DNA from: a virus
Reading direction: 5' to 3' (one strand)
Virus record (IMG/VR): IMGVR_UViG_3300033144_004625
Location: 1 to 30,973 of that record
Length of the DNA stretch: 30,973 bases
Positions 16,540-25,170 of the stretch are shown piece after piece. The position numbers and the translations under genes are program-made. The notes under the pieces were generated by a model that worked only from the letters and a program-made list of their open reading frames with translations, made no database searches and was not told the origin of the DNA. Each line of letters opens with the position of its first letter. The first letter of the stretch is position 1.

Positions 16540-17718
16540 TTAAGGAATAACTACCAAGGTAGATGTAGTAGTAGTAGTTGGAGCAGCACTAGTTGTAGTG
16601 GTTGTAGTTATACAAGCATTATCAGCAGCAACAGCTCCTAAAGCAGCAACTAAAATAGCTTCAATATCTGTTGCATAAGCTCCACCAGATACACAAGCAA
16701 TAATAACTGTACTATCTGTTTTGAGATAAGCTCCCCAATTATATGCTCCTGGATCTAACTCATTAAACTTAATGTAATAGGTATCATAAAACTGTCCATC
16801 AGTCACCCAACTCTCAAAATTAGCATTGTAACCAGCAATCCTATATAGATGTTTCAAATATCCTGATTGATAGCTATAATAATTTTTCTCTAGTTGTTTA
16901 ATTTCTTCAGCACCACCTGTTAAGTAAGAAGAACGTTGTGTAATTGTAGCATTAGCCACTATGTCACAAGCATCATTTACAATAAAGTCAGCAGTAGTTG
17001 CTGGGCCTTCATAAGCAAATGCTCTAAACCACATTCTGTCATATTCGTGTGGGAAAGCAGCTACATCACATGGTTGACCATATGCTGTTAGAGGCAATCC
17101 TGTAATACGAAGAACAGCATCAGCATCATCACCAATTCTTTGGAATTCAAAGAAATCAGTGATTTTAATATTATCAGGATTAGCTCCTGGGCCTAATGGT
17201 TCATTGAACTTAGCGATCAATAAATCAAGTAAAGCAGGAACATCTGTGTCCACACATGGATCAGCACCACATTCACAACAAGGAGCTGTGACAGTTATTG
17301 ATCTAGTGAAACCATTGAAATATAATGAGTCTAAATAACTAGAATGAGCACGTAAAGTAATAGTTACATCTTCACCACATTTAAGGCTCCATGCAGAAAG
17401 TTCTGTAATTTGATTTACAGGAACTCCACAACCAGTTACTTTGTACCATTCGGTTACATTAGTTTTACAAGCAACGCCTGCTTGAGGGCACCCACTAATT
17501 TTGTCAGATCTTTTGGATCCAAGCAAATAGGTATTTGTTCTACCTTGGGCAATATAAAAATAAGGTGCAGCAGCAATGTTTCCTGCTGTCGCAAAAGCAT
17601 AGGTGTTTAGAAAAACACCAACATCACCTGCAGCCAAATCTTGTGTCGAACCAGAGCTAGGAACTGCTTCCAGTCCTACTGGCACCACGAATAACGTGGT
17701 TAACGAAAAATCACTCAT
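16540..17718 (-). CDS. Auxiliary capsid/virion protein with Thr-rich C-terminal tail
   Basis: A 392-residue protein four genes after the MCP in the transcript, so a head decoration or auxiliary capsid protein is the best guess. The N-terminus has a beta-rich segment (FYIAQGRTNTYLLGSKRSDK), then a Cys-rich part (GCPQAG, CKTN, GCGVP, LKCGED) and a CCECGADPC cluster near residue 150. The remainder has mixed alpha/beta (DRMWFRAFAYEGP, YYSYQSGYLKHLYRIAGYNA). The end carries TTTTTTSAAPTTTTTSTL before VVIP, the same tail type as in the downstream fibre proteins. It may also be a tube-like or stopper protein. I recognise no named family with certainty. Confidence 0.7.
   Translation of the reverse strand: MSDFSLTTLFVVPVGLEAVPSSGSTQDLAAGDVGVFLNTYAFATAGNIAAAPYFYIAQGRTNTYLLGSKRSDKISGCPQAGVACKTNVTEWYKVTGCGVPVNQITELSAWSLKCGEDVTITLRAHSSYLDSLYFNGFTRSITVTAPCCECGADPCVDTDVPALLDLLIAKFNEPLGPGANPDNIKITDFFEFQRIGDDADAVLRITGLPLTAYGQPCDVAAFPHEYDRMWFRAFAYEGPATTADFIVNDACDIVANATITQRSSYLTGGAEEIKQLEKNYYSYQSGYLKHLYRIAGYNANFESWVTDGQFYDTYYIKFNELDPGAYNWGAYLKTDSTVIIACVSGGAYATDIEAILVAALGAVAADNACITTTTTTSAAPTTTTTSTLVVIP
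16558..16608 (-). repeat. Thr-coding C-terminal repeat
   Basis: This encodes TTTTTTSAAPTTTTTST near the end of the auxiliary virion protein, the first in transcription order of the Thr-tail series. Confidence 0.8.
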
Positions 17719-17743
17719 GTTTTTTGTTTTAAATTATTAATTA

Positions 17744-18475
17744 TTATTCATTTGTTTGTATTCTAAATTGGGCACTTTGAACAGCAGAAGCATTTTCTGT
17801 GTACATTCCTAAATTTTGTACTGTTAAATCTAAGAGTTCATCTTCCAGGAATTCTTCTAATTCACAATTTACATCTTTAGAATCACTTCCATCAAATTTT
17901 TTATATCCTGTCTTATCAATATTAACAGGATACCTTATATACATTATATGTATTTTAGTTGGTGTAAAAGTTCCATCTGTATATATACTTATGGAATCAT
18001 TTGATATAGAATTAAAAGTTTCCTGATACTCAAAAGATGGTTTGTAATGATCGTTATTTAATAATAATGACAAATCACCATGTTTTGCAAGATCTTTATT
18101 GATCCATATCTTTCTATCTTTACACTTTCCTTTGTTTGCTAAAATAAAACTATCCACATAGAACAAATATTTAGGAAGAAGTTCTTTTATGTTAGCAGAC
18201 CATTGATTTAATCTTTCATCTGTTTCTTTCAATTCTAATGGTTGATTGTTATATTCAACTATAATACTTTGCAAGTCTTCATAACGCTTCTTAAAAGCAT
18301 CCATTCCTAAACCACTAACTACACTAATACCATCAACTTTCTGTTTTATCAATTTTAATTGAGCTTCATTTAAAGCCAATATCTTATCTTCCAACTGAAT
18401 CCTTTGATGATCGTTTGAGGATAGTTTATTTAGTTTCTGGTCAATCTTATATAATAAACTATCTACTGGTATCAT
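17744..18475 (-). CDS. Putative head-completion/connector protein
   Basis: A 243-residue protein whose ATG overlaps the previous gene's TGA (ATGA), so translation is coupled. Residues 1-75 are helical and coiled-coil-like (LLYKIDQKLNKL, QLEDKILALNEAQLKLIKQK). The middle holds a beta-rich part (SISIYTDGTFTPTKIHIMYI) and the C-terminus is acidic and helical (ELEEFLEDELLDLTVQNLGM). The position after MCP and before the auxiliary capsid gene fits a conserved crAss head-completion or neck component. No motif confirms this. Confidence 0.6.
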   Translation of the reverse strand: MIPVDSLLYKIDQKLNKLSSNDHQRIQLEDKILALNEAQLKLIKQKVDGISVVSGLGMDAFKKRYEDLQSIIVEYNNQPLELKETDERLNQWSANIKELLPKYLFYVDSFILANKGKCKDRKIWINKDLAKHGDLSLLLNNDHYKPSFEYQETFNSISNDSISIYTDGTFTPTKIHIMYIRYPVNIDKTGYKKFDGSDSKDVNCELEEFLEDELLDLTVQNLGMYTENASAVQSAQFRIQTNE

Positions 18476-19440
18476 ACAGAGGCTATTTTCTTAGTTTTTA
18501 ATTTTTGTTCTAATGTAAGTAACTCATCCTGATTATCCTCATTAGCTAAGAATTCTACCAAATCACTTTCTTCTTTAGCTATTTCAAATTCTCCTTCATA
18601 TATTTTCCCATTGGGTTTCATTCTATATATGGAGTGAGTTAACGCTTGTTTAATTAAATCTTTAATATGAAGCAAATTATCTTTCATGTCAGCGTACCTA
18701 TTAAACATATCAACGGTTGACTTACCTTTGAATGTTCCTTTTCTGAAAGTTAAATCTTTAAGAACAGTATCCACTTCATTATAAATAATTGATTCTGGAG
18801 ATTCCTCTGTTATTGGTAATCCTAACAATCTAGCAACTTTACGTTTCTTCTCAGGTGTCATTGCATCAAACTTAGCAATAGCTTTATTGATCACTTGTTT
18901 TTTCTTGTATATGATTGCATTTTCTATTTCTTGATCAGCAACATAATATTGTGTGTCTGCAGGATATTCTCCTCTTTCCCATGCTTGAAAACTTGAAGCA
19001 ATTGTTGGGTGAACACGTAACCAAGAAAAAGCTATTTCTTGAAAAGGAATAGTTAAATCAAAAAAGTTATCTCCATCTAAGAGTTTCACAGGTTGAACAT
19101 GTTGTGGATCTTGAGGAGAAGTTGATAAGCCATAATTCCAAAAAGTAGAACGAGGTCCTAAATCTATATCTCCTAATTCTTTTGATAACTTTTTTTGTAG
19201 CTTTTTAATTCTTTCAATTTCCAAAGTTTTTTCTGTTGGATCTTGGATCCTTCTAAGATATCCAGCCTCAGGATCTAAACCTGTTCTGTATTTACCATCT
19301 ATTTCCTTATAAGGATATTTAAAAACCCCTGTTCCAGGAACTCGTGACATACCATTTCTTGATAATTCACTTTGCATTGTCTGAATGTCTGTATTGCTAA
19401 AATCCTTTGGAATAATAGCAATTTTTCCTAATTTGCCCAT
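18472..19440 (-). CDS. Structural protein of the head module, function unknown
   Basis: A 322-residue protein, the first gene after the MCP and its structured 138-base gap. The N-terminus is unstructured in look (SRVPGTGVFKYPYKEIDGKY). The middle has an aromatic-rich segment (RSTFWNYGLS, FSWLRVHPTIASSFQAWERG) and basic helices (KKKQVINKAIAKFDAM). The C-terminus is acidic (KEESDLVEFLANEDNQDELL). A crAss-like phage gene in this place is normally a conserved virion protein, so a minor head or packaged protein is likely. The start at 19440 is preceded by AAACCAAT and TTTAAAATAACTACAT, a leader almost identical to that before the scaffold-like gene. Confidence 0.65.
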   Translation of the reverse strand: MGKLGKIAIIPKDFSNTDIQTMQSELSRNGMSRVPGTGVFKYPYKEIDGKYRTGLDPEAGYLRRIQDPTEKTLEIERIKKLQKKLSKELGDIDLGPRSTFWNYGLSTSPQDPQHVQPVKLLDGDNFFDLTIPFQEIAFSWLRVHPTIASSFQAWERGEYPADTQYYVADQEIENAIIYKKKQVINKAIAKFDAMTPEKKRKVARLLGLPITEESPESIIYNEVDTVLKDLTFRKGTFKGKSTVDMFNRYADMKDNLLHIKDLIKQALTHSIYRMKPNGKIYEGEFEIAKEESDLVEFLANEDNQDELLTLEQKLKTKKIASV

Positions 19441-19455
19441 ATGTAGTTATTTTAA

Positions 19456-19463
19456 ATTGGTTT
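19456..19463 (-). promoter_or_regulatory. AAACCAAT leader motif upstream of the 19440 start
   Basis: AAACCAAT lies 15 bases upstream of the ATG, followed by an AT-rich stretch and ACTACAT. The same arrangement precedes 22459 and, in part, 13508. It may be a translation or transcription signal. Confidence 0.35.
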
Positions 19464-19470
19464 AATTTGA

Positions 19471-19576
19471 TGAGTGCAGCCATTAAAGGCCTAGAATCTA
19501 GTTCTACACTCAAATGAGAGAACCCCCTCTAGGAGGGAGGTACGAGGGGATTATCTCGGAACATAGCTTTCGCTAT
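19471..19576 (-). promoter_or_regulatory. Structured region between MCP and the next gene
   Basis: Directly after the MCP stop codon the minus strand folds as ATAGC-GAAA-GCTAT (19576-19563), a stem with a GNRA loop. Next comes a C/G-rich part in which CCCCTC (19549-19544) or an inner CCCTC (19537-19533) can pair with GAGGGG (19529-19524), followed by TTCTCTC. A third stem joins CACTCA (19507-19512) and TGAGTG (19471-19476) around the palindrome CTAGAATCTAG. It could be a terminator, an attenuator or an mRNA-stabilising end that raises MCP expression. Confidence 0.55.
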
Positions 19577-19578
19577 TG

Positions 19579-21132
19579 TTAGAATTGTGGGATTTCTTCA
19601 ATCAAGACTGTTCTTGACAAATCTTCAATAAAGATATCACATCTATCTTTCATCCATAGTTCATATCCTGGGAACTTATTGGCAGAACTCATTCCTTGGG
19701 ATTTTGCAAACCCTAAGTGATGTCTTGTTCCATCAATATAACCCCATGTCATAGAAGGTGCTCCTTTCATTCTTACTTCTCTGATGTTATTCACCATAGA
19801 ACCATCGCTCATTGGAGATACATCAAATACCATAAATATTGGAGTAGACTTTTTATTTTGTCCAAATTCTAAATTAGTTTGAGGTAAATCTAATTCCTTC
19901 AAGTGGATAAGTTCTACTCTACCAGTTTCACGAGTAACCATTGCATCAAATGCAAAGTTATAAGTGATATGCTGGCCTTCACCTTGCATATATCTGTTAC
20001 CTGAATCAGCAACAAATGTTAATCCAGAGTTCAATGCATCATTTTTCAAAGCAGTTTGGAATACATCGAAACCAGCCTCATTAGTATACATCTTAACTCT
20101 TCGATCCTTAACATCAACTCTCCTGTAGAATAAGTCTCCAAAGACTGAACGAATCAGATTTGCAGAAAATTCTCCACGATTGTACTGTACCAAGTTTCCA
20201 TTATTACGCATTCTGTGATATACACCAGCAGAGGTACGTTTTACTTCTTGTCTTGAACCATTAGTTTTAACTGTACCTGGTTTAGCCCAGATCATTCGCT
20301 TAACTTTCAGCTCTAACATAGACTTACGCATCCAAAACTCAATAAACGGTTCCCACTTAACATCATTACGAGTAAGAGGTAACTGATTACGTCTCTGAGG
20401 AGCGTATACTAAAATATCAAGTGCTTTTCCTGAAGCATCTTTTAATGTTCTGTCATCAGCCCATTCTGTGATTTTGTGCTCATAACCATATGCTGAACCA
20501 AGAGATTCAAACATAGTGATTTTTTCACCTAATCTAGGAAGACCTAATAGATCTTGATCAAATTCACCAATAGCAGCATCGACTAGTTCTAGGTCAAGTC
20601 CAAGCTGTAAGAAAGTTGGACTAATAAAGTCAACTGTTGGGTTATCAGATACTAATGTAAATGTATATAACCAACCATTGTTCCAAGGCATAGGATCTTT
20701 AATAACATAAATTCTTGGTCCGTATTGTCTGGAACCAACAGAAATTATTGCATTTTTAGAAAACTCGTTGCTGTCTATTACTAATTGAAATTCTTGACCA
20801 TCAATTCCTGGTTTAGCCAAATCGACTGTTGAAGTAGGAACATCTAAAATTTTAGGAAATTTGTAAGGCACTTGAATTTGCCATTTCCAAGCATCACTAT
20901 TATTATCAATATAAAATGGTGTGCTTTTGTTAATCATGTCGAGGAAATCATTACTATACAATGAACTTTGTGTGTAGAGACTTATGATTTTTTTGTCATA
21001 GTCTGCAGGTTCTGTAGAGTGAAAAGACTCCAAGTGATTTGAATCTGTTAGCTTACCTATAGCACGTTTGTCCATAGAAGCTACCCTTGCGTAGGTAAAC
21101 CCAGTTACACCTGGGAGAGTTTGAATTGCCAT
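19579..21132 (-). CDS. Major capsid protein (crAss-type HK97 fold)
   Basis: A 517-residue protein that builds the icosahedral shell. Its size and position (portal, scaffold-like gene, MCP) match crAss-like phages. Segments that support the call are the N-terminal TLPGVTGFTYARVASMDKRA, the conserved-looking KWQIQVPYKFPKILDVPTST, the PWNNGWLYTFTLVSDNP region, and a C-terminal AFDAMVTRETGRVELIHLKE followed by FMVFDVSPMSDGSMVNNIRE and PSMTWGYIDGTRH. It shows none of the Thr tails of the fibre genes. Because a structured gap follows its stop, its mRNA may be ended or protected separately, as expected for the most abundant virion protein. I see no obvious cleavage site for a prohead protease. Confidence 0.92.
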   Translation of the reverse strand: MAIQTLPGVTGFTYARVASMDKRAIGKLTDSNHLESFHSTEPADYDKKIISLYTQSSLYSNDFLDMINKSTPFYIDNNSDAWKWQIQVPYKFPKILDVPTSTVDLAKPGIDGQEFQLVIDSNEFSKNAIISVGSRQYGPRIYVIKDPMPWNNGWLYTFTLVSDNPTVDFISPTFLQLGLDLELVDAAIGEFDQDLLGLPRLGEKITMFESLGSAYGYEHKITEWADDRTLKDASGKALDILVYAPQRRNQLPLTRNDVKWEPFIEFWMRKSMLELKVKRMIWAKPGTVKTNGSRQEVKRTSAGVYHRMRNNGNLVQYNRGEFSANLIRSVFGDLFYRRVDVKDRRVKMYTNEAGFDVFQTALKNDALNSGLTFVADSGNRYMQGEGQHITYNFAFDAMVTRETGRVELIHLKELDLPQTNLEFGQNKKSTPIFMVFDVSPMSDGSMVNNIREVRMKGAPSMTWGYIDGTRHHLGFAKSQGMSSANKFPGYELWMKDRCDIFIEDLSRTVLIEEIPQF

Positions 21133-21166
21133 CTGTTATTCTTTTTTTAATTATTATTAATTATTA

Positions 21167-22459
21167 CTATTTAAACCATGATACCTGTTTTTGTTTTTGT
21201 CTTTGAACAGGAGTCTTAGCTTTTTCTACTTGTTTTGCTGTATTAGCGAACAATGCATCAGCTTTTTTTGTGATGCCAGCTCTTTGTATAGTAGCTAAGG
21301 AAGGATCCTTCTCCATGATTTTTAATAATAAAGCAATTTTTACTTTGCTTGCATGATTCTCAGGTCTCTTCATTTCTAGTATGACTTTGTCAAAATCTGT
21401 CAGGGTTTCTCCTGAAGCCATCTTGTACTTATCTACTAATAAAAAGTCTTGTAGTTCGTTTGCTAATTTTGTATTGATGGGAATACCATCAAATGTTTTT
21501 TCTTTTAGTTTATCCTGTAGGATAGTTTGAACATTACTTATGTACTGATTTTTAATTGCTGTTTTGTTTTGGAGAGCTTCTTCAGCAGCAGTTTCCATTT
21601 CCTGAAGTTTTGCAGTTTCTTTTTTAATTAACACTTTGTGGTGTTTTCCTGCTACTGTTTCTAAATCCCCATAACTTTTAAGTCTTTCCACCTCAGATGT
21701 TACATCCTCTGGTTCAAATCCTTGATCAGTTAAGGCTCTTCTTACAACAGAAACTTGATTTTCTTCACTTTTTAAATCCAACTCTGCAAAATTAACTACT
21801 GTGTTATAAACACCAAAATATTCTTTTGGATCTACTCCTTTAACATATATTGCATCAAAAGCTTCTTGATAGTCTTTTCCAAATTGTCCGATGAATTCAT
21901 TCACCATTCCAATTGCTCCTTTTTTCTTTTCAGCAATAAACCTATCTCTCAATGCTTCAGGACTATCAACTGCACCTTCTTCTTCCCCTTCTTCTTTAGT
22001 AAATATTCCTATACTAAATAGGTCAGTTGCCAATGCTTTAAATCTATCATCTTCTTCTGTACCTTCACCTTCAGCTCCTTCACCTTCAGCTCCTTCTCCT
22101 TCTGCACCTTCAGCTCCTTCTCCTTCTGCACCTTCAGCTTTTTCTCCTTCTGCACCTTCTTCATCACCTCCTAAAAAATTAGAAATCATTTCTGGACCTG
22201 TAAGTTCTTCGCCTTCTTTTTTATTTACAATTTCCTTACCAGCTTCAGCTCCTTCTTTCTTTTTAGGTTCTTGTTTTTCAACCTTTTTAACAATAGGTTC
22301 TATGTCATCTGGACTTCCTGTGGATGTTTCTGGAGCCATTAAATTTTTTATAAGATCTCTATTTCCGATCCCCATATCCATAGTATCTTGAATACTAAAA
22401 TTTTCTGTAGCAGCTGGTGTTCCCCCAGCAGGTTCTTGCTTAATTATATTATCAGCCAT
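21167..22459 (-). CDS. Acidic scaffold-like protein between portal and MCP
   Basis: A 430-residue protein in the usual place of a phage scaffolding protein, which guides capsid assembly and then leaves the head. It is very rich in Glu, Lys and Ala. Residues 99-136 are a low-complexity GAEGE repeat. Residues about 60-80 are Lys/Glu-rich, and 230-330 are strongly helical (HKVLIKKETAKLQEMETAAE). The C-terminus is basic (KTPVQRQKQKQVSWFK), as in scaffolds that bind the capsid protein. It starts at 22459, with AAACCAAT 16 bases upstream, after a 131-base gap. A maturation protease seems unlikely, since I see no catalytic motif. The role is inferred from position and composition. Confidence 0.7.
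   Translation of the reverse strand: MADNIIKQEPAGGTPAATENFSIQDTMDMGIGNRDLIKNLMAPETSTGSPDDIEPIVKKVEKQEPKKKEGAEAGKEIVNKKEGEELTGPEMISNFLGGDEEGAEGEKAEGAEGEGAEGAEGEGAEGEGAEGEGTEEDDRFKALATDLFSIGIFTKEEGEEEGAVDSPEALRDRFIAEKKKGAIGMVNEFIGQFGKDYQEAFDAIYVKGVDPKEYFGVYNTVVNFAELDLKSEENQVSVVRRALTDQGFEPEDVTSEVERLKSYGDLETVAGKHHKVLIKKETAKLQEMETAAEEALQNKTAIKNQYISNVQTILQDKLKEKTFDGIPINTKLANELQDFLLVDKYKMASGETLTDFDKVILEMKRPENHASKVKIALLLKIMEKDPSLATIQRAGITKKADALFANTAKQVEKAKTPVQRQKQKQVSWFK
22052..22165 (-). repeat. Imperfect tandem repeat coding for GAEGE units
   Basis: The plus strand repeats CCTTCAGCTCCTTCTCC-like units about six times, coding on the minus strand for acidic Gly-Ala-Glu-Gly-Glu repeats at residues 99-136. 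Confidence 0.8.
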
Positions 22460-22590
22460 ATGTAGTTATTTAAATATTGGTTTACTAGTGTAAAAATAGA
22501 AAAACAGATTATAATATCAAAGCATTATTACCTATAATGTATCATTTTTTTTGGTAATATAGCATTAAAACTATTTACGTTATTCAATTA
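22460..22590 (-). other. Non-coding gap between portal and scaffold-like genes
   Basis: 131 bases, almost only A and T. It contains a 7-base inverted repeat (TATTACC at 22526-22532 with GGTAATA at 22553-22559) around an oligo-T run, and the AAACCAAT leader at 22476-22483. No exact TAnnTTTG box or gene is seen. Confidence 0.4.
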
Positions 22591-25170
22591 TTAATTTTTT
22601 TGATTATTTCTTCCTTTTGCATTCTCTTTTGCCACTGCAAGATCATTTATTTGGTTCTCTCTATCTACCTGTAGCTTCTCTCTATCTACCTGCAACTTTT
22701 CTCTAGCTATAGATTGTTTTGATTGAATATCCTTTAACTTAGTAATGTGATCTTGATGGGCTTTATTACGAGCATCATTTAAATTGGTAATTTGTAAAGC
22801 ATCTGCTACACCATCATTATCGTTATCAGCAGGAGTTTCTTTATTCATTGCACCAATAAGAGCAACTTCTTTTTTATTAATCCTATCAAGTTGATTTTGA
22901 TAGTTTTCATTTTCCATTTCAATTGCTTTTTGTTCTGCTTCTTGTTCAAGAGCTGCTTTAGCTTGAGCATTTTGTTGTTCAATCTTTTGTTGTTCTTGTT
23001 TAGAAGCAGTATCTAACATTTCTTGTTGCTTATCTCTCAACTCTTTAAATGTTTTCTTCATAGCTCTCATACTCTTCGTGCTATATAGTTCTACTACATC
23101 ATAAAGTGTACCACCATTTTGAATAACTGCTTGAGCAAGTTGTCTGAGCTCACTAAACATTTGAGTATCTTCAGGTCTATTAGTCATAAACACTTTGATA
23201 TCTCTGAACCTAAGTTCACTACCATTCACTTTTACGAATGCAGATTCTCCTTCAGATGTGATATATGATAGTGTGGATTCTTCTTTTGCTCCTTCTATAT
23301 ATAGAGAAGCATCAAGTATACCTTGGTAAAGTTGTCCTAGGACATATTCGTGAGCAACAAATAATGGTTCTGTTTGAGCATAAGATTGCTGCATAGCAGT
23401 ATTAGTTCCTGTAGCTGTTTCACTAGCAGCAATATCTCCCATTCTTTGTTTTGACATACCTATTAATTCCCAACATTCTATTTTCATTTGCTGGGCAAGT
23501 GTATATCTGGCCTGTATTTCTTGTGTACGTGTAAGATCAAGTGCTGTGAATTGATTGAAACTAGAAGGAGATTTTAGATTTTCTGGACTATCATCAACAA
23601 ACACAATACCTTTTTCTCTTGCTTCTTGTTCCCATATATCCAAAGCATCCTGAGCATCACCATCTTTAGGAATAGGAATGTGTCTAATTGACATTAGCTG
23701 AACTTTACCCACTTCTTTTTCAAGCAACTTGTACAATTGATTCATACATACATTATATATTACCTGAAAAGGTTTCATGAGATCCACCAAAGATTTGGCC
23801 TGTGTGTTCTTCACTTCGTATACTGTTCCTATAATAGGACAATAAGGAAGAAGATCAAAAGGTTTCATATGATAAACATCAGCTCCTATTTTTCTTCCCT
23901 GATACCATTGATTAACCCATCCCCATTCTAATGATATTTGTGTAGGAATAGTTCCTGATTTATAATTTTCATCAACAAGTATAGATTGCTCATTATCCAT
24001 TTCATCCAGAAATACCAACCTACCTACTTTTTTCTTTGACATCCAATAATTGGTTACTACAACATATTTATATCCAAAAGAAGAAAGATTATTTGTAAGT
24101 CCCAACCAATCTTGTAATCCATCATCATTATCTTTTAATTCACTTTCTATCATCATTCTTTGCTGTAAAACTAAAGGATCATATGTATCATATTTAATTG
24201 TATCTATTCCTTCACCAGCTTTAGGATTTCCAAGATTTGACTCTCTTACATCAATCAATCCATAATCATTTAATGAACTACGTAGATGATCTATTTCTTC
24301 TTTTGTAATTTCTGGACAAGCTTCAATAATTTCTGATAATTCCATCACCTGTACAATACCAGCTGCATAAGCACCCCTTGCTCTTCCAGTTGGATCACTT
24401 ATCCATTTTTTGTCTGCTGTAGTTAAATACCAAGTGTTCTTAGTATTGGCAACCTCTACATTAAATCCCATTTTTGAATTATCTTCATATATATGATAGT
24501 ACTCCCTTGAGGAAACCAATAAATCTCTAAAAGCATCTTCACTCATTTCTTTAGTGTTGAAATCAGCTTTTTGAGATGTTAAAACATGGTTGGACCATTT
24601 TTCTGCTACAGAGGTATAACTATCCAGTTCCTCTTGTACCTGTTCCATTGTTCTTTTTTCCAGTTCTTCCTCTTCCAATTCTTCCCCCTGTGAAAAAGCT
24701 TTTTGTGCTATTTTTTGTTTTACTTGATTTGTAATAAATTCTTGAAGAAGATCTGTCTTCCATTGTAATTCTTCAGACTTACTGTCATCATCAAAAGCTT
24801 TTGCTCTGAATGTATCAGGTCTTTTAGAAATTTCACCCACCAATTCATTTATAGGTGTAGTAATAATAGAATACATTTTTACATATGCTGGAAGATCTAT
24901 ATCTCTTGTAAGCATTTCTGTGAAAGATTTAACATCAGGTTCCTGATAAAAATCTTCTGGTCTCAGAATTCCTTTCATAAGATCATAGTTCTTTACAAAG
25001 GAATCTCTGTTTTTTACATATTCACTATAAGCTTTTGTAGCAAAATAGTCTAAAGTGTGTTTTATGTAACTTTCATTCTCCTTTTCTTTTTCCGTCTTGA
25101 ACTGATCTGGAAAAATGTTAAGATATGCATACTTTTCAGTTACATCTTTTGTATATCTAATGATTGCCAT
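22591..25170 (-). CDS. Portal protein
   Basis: An 859-residue protein, the dodecameric channel through which DNA enters and leaves the head. It starts at 25170, sharing one base with the TerL stop (TAATG), the typical TerL-portal pair. The centre has portal-like segments (VYHMKPFDLLPYCPIIGTVY, YEVKNTQAKSLVDLMKPFQV, then NVCMNQLYKLLEKEVGKVQL) and SKQRMGDIAASETATGTNTA, expected for the crAss portal core. From about residue 705 the protein is a long Gln/Glu-rich coiled coil with a repeated REKLQVD. It contains DNDNDGVADA at residues 782-791, which fits a calcium-binding loop of the DxDxDGxxD type. It is long for a portal (usually 500-800 residues) because of this tail. Confidence 0.93.
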   Translation of the reverse strand: MAIIRYTKDVTEKYAYLNIFPDQFKTEKEKENESYIKHTLDYFATKAYSEYVKNRDSFVKNYDLMKGILRPEDFYQEPDVKSFTEMLTRDIDLPAYVKMYSIITTPINELVGEISKRPDTFRAKAFDDDSKSEELQWKTDLLQEFITNQVKQKIAQKAFSQGEELEEEELEKRTMEQVQEELDSYTSVAEKWSNHVLTSQKADFNTKEMSEDAFRDLLVSSREYYHIYEDNSKMGFNVEVANTKNTWYLTTADKKWISDPTGRARGAYAAGIVQVMELSEIIEACPEITKEEIDHLRSSLNDYGLIDVRESNLGNPKAGEGIDTIKYDTYDPLVLQQRMMIESELKDNDDGLQDWLGLTNNLSSFGYKYVVVTNYWMSKKKVGRLVFLDEMDNEQSILVDENYKSGTIPTQISLEWGWVNQWYQGRKIGADVYHMKPFDLLPYCPIIGTVYEVKNTQAKSLVDLMKPFQVIYNVCMNQLYKLLEKEVGKVQLMSIRHIPIPKDGDAQDALDIWEQEAREKGIVFVDDSPENLKSPSSFNQFTALDLTRTQEIQARYTLAQQMKIECWELIGMSKQRMGDIAASETATGTNTAMQQSYAQTEPLFVAHEYVLGQLYQGILDASLYIEGAKEESTLSYITSEGESAFVKVNGSELRFRDIKVFMTNRPEDTQMFSELRQLAQAVIQNGGTLYDVVELYSTKSMRAMKKTFKELRDKQQEMLDTASKQEQQKIEQQNAQAKAALEQEAEQKAIEMENENYQNQLDRINKKEVALIGAMNKETPADNDNDGVADALQITNLNDARNKAHQDHITKLKDIQSKQSIAREKLQVDREKLQVDRENQINDLAVAKENAKGRNNQKN

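Noticed and set aside
21891-22391. 166-residue plus-strand frame of Ser/Pro/Ala repeats
   Set aside because: It is the reverse of the GAEGE-coding repeat in the scaffold-like gene, whose frame fits the operon.
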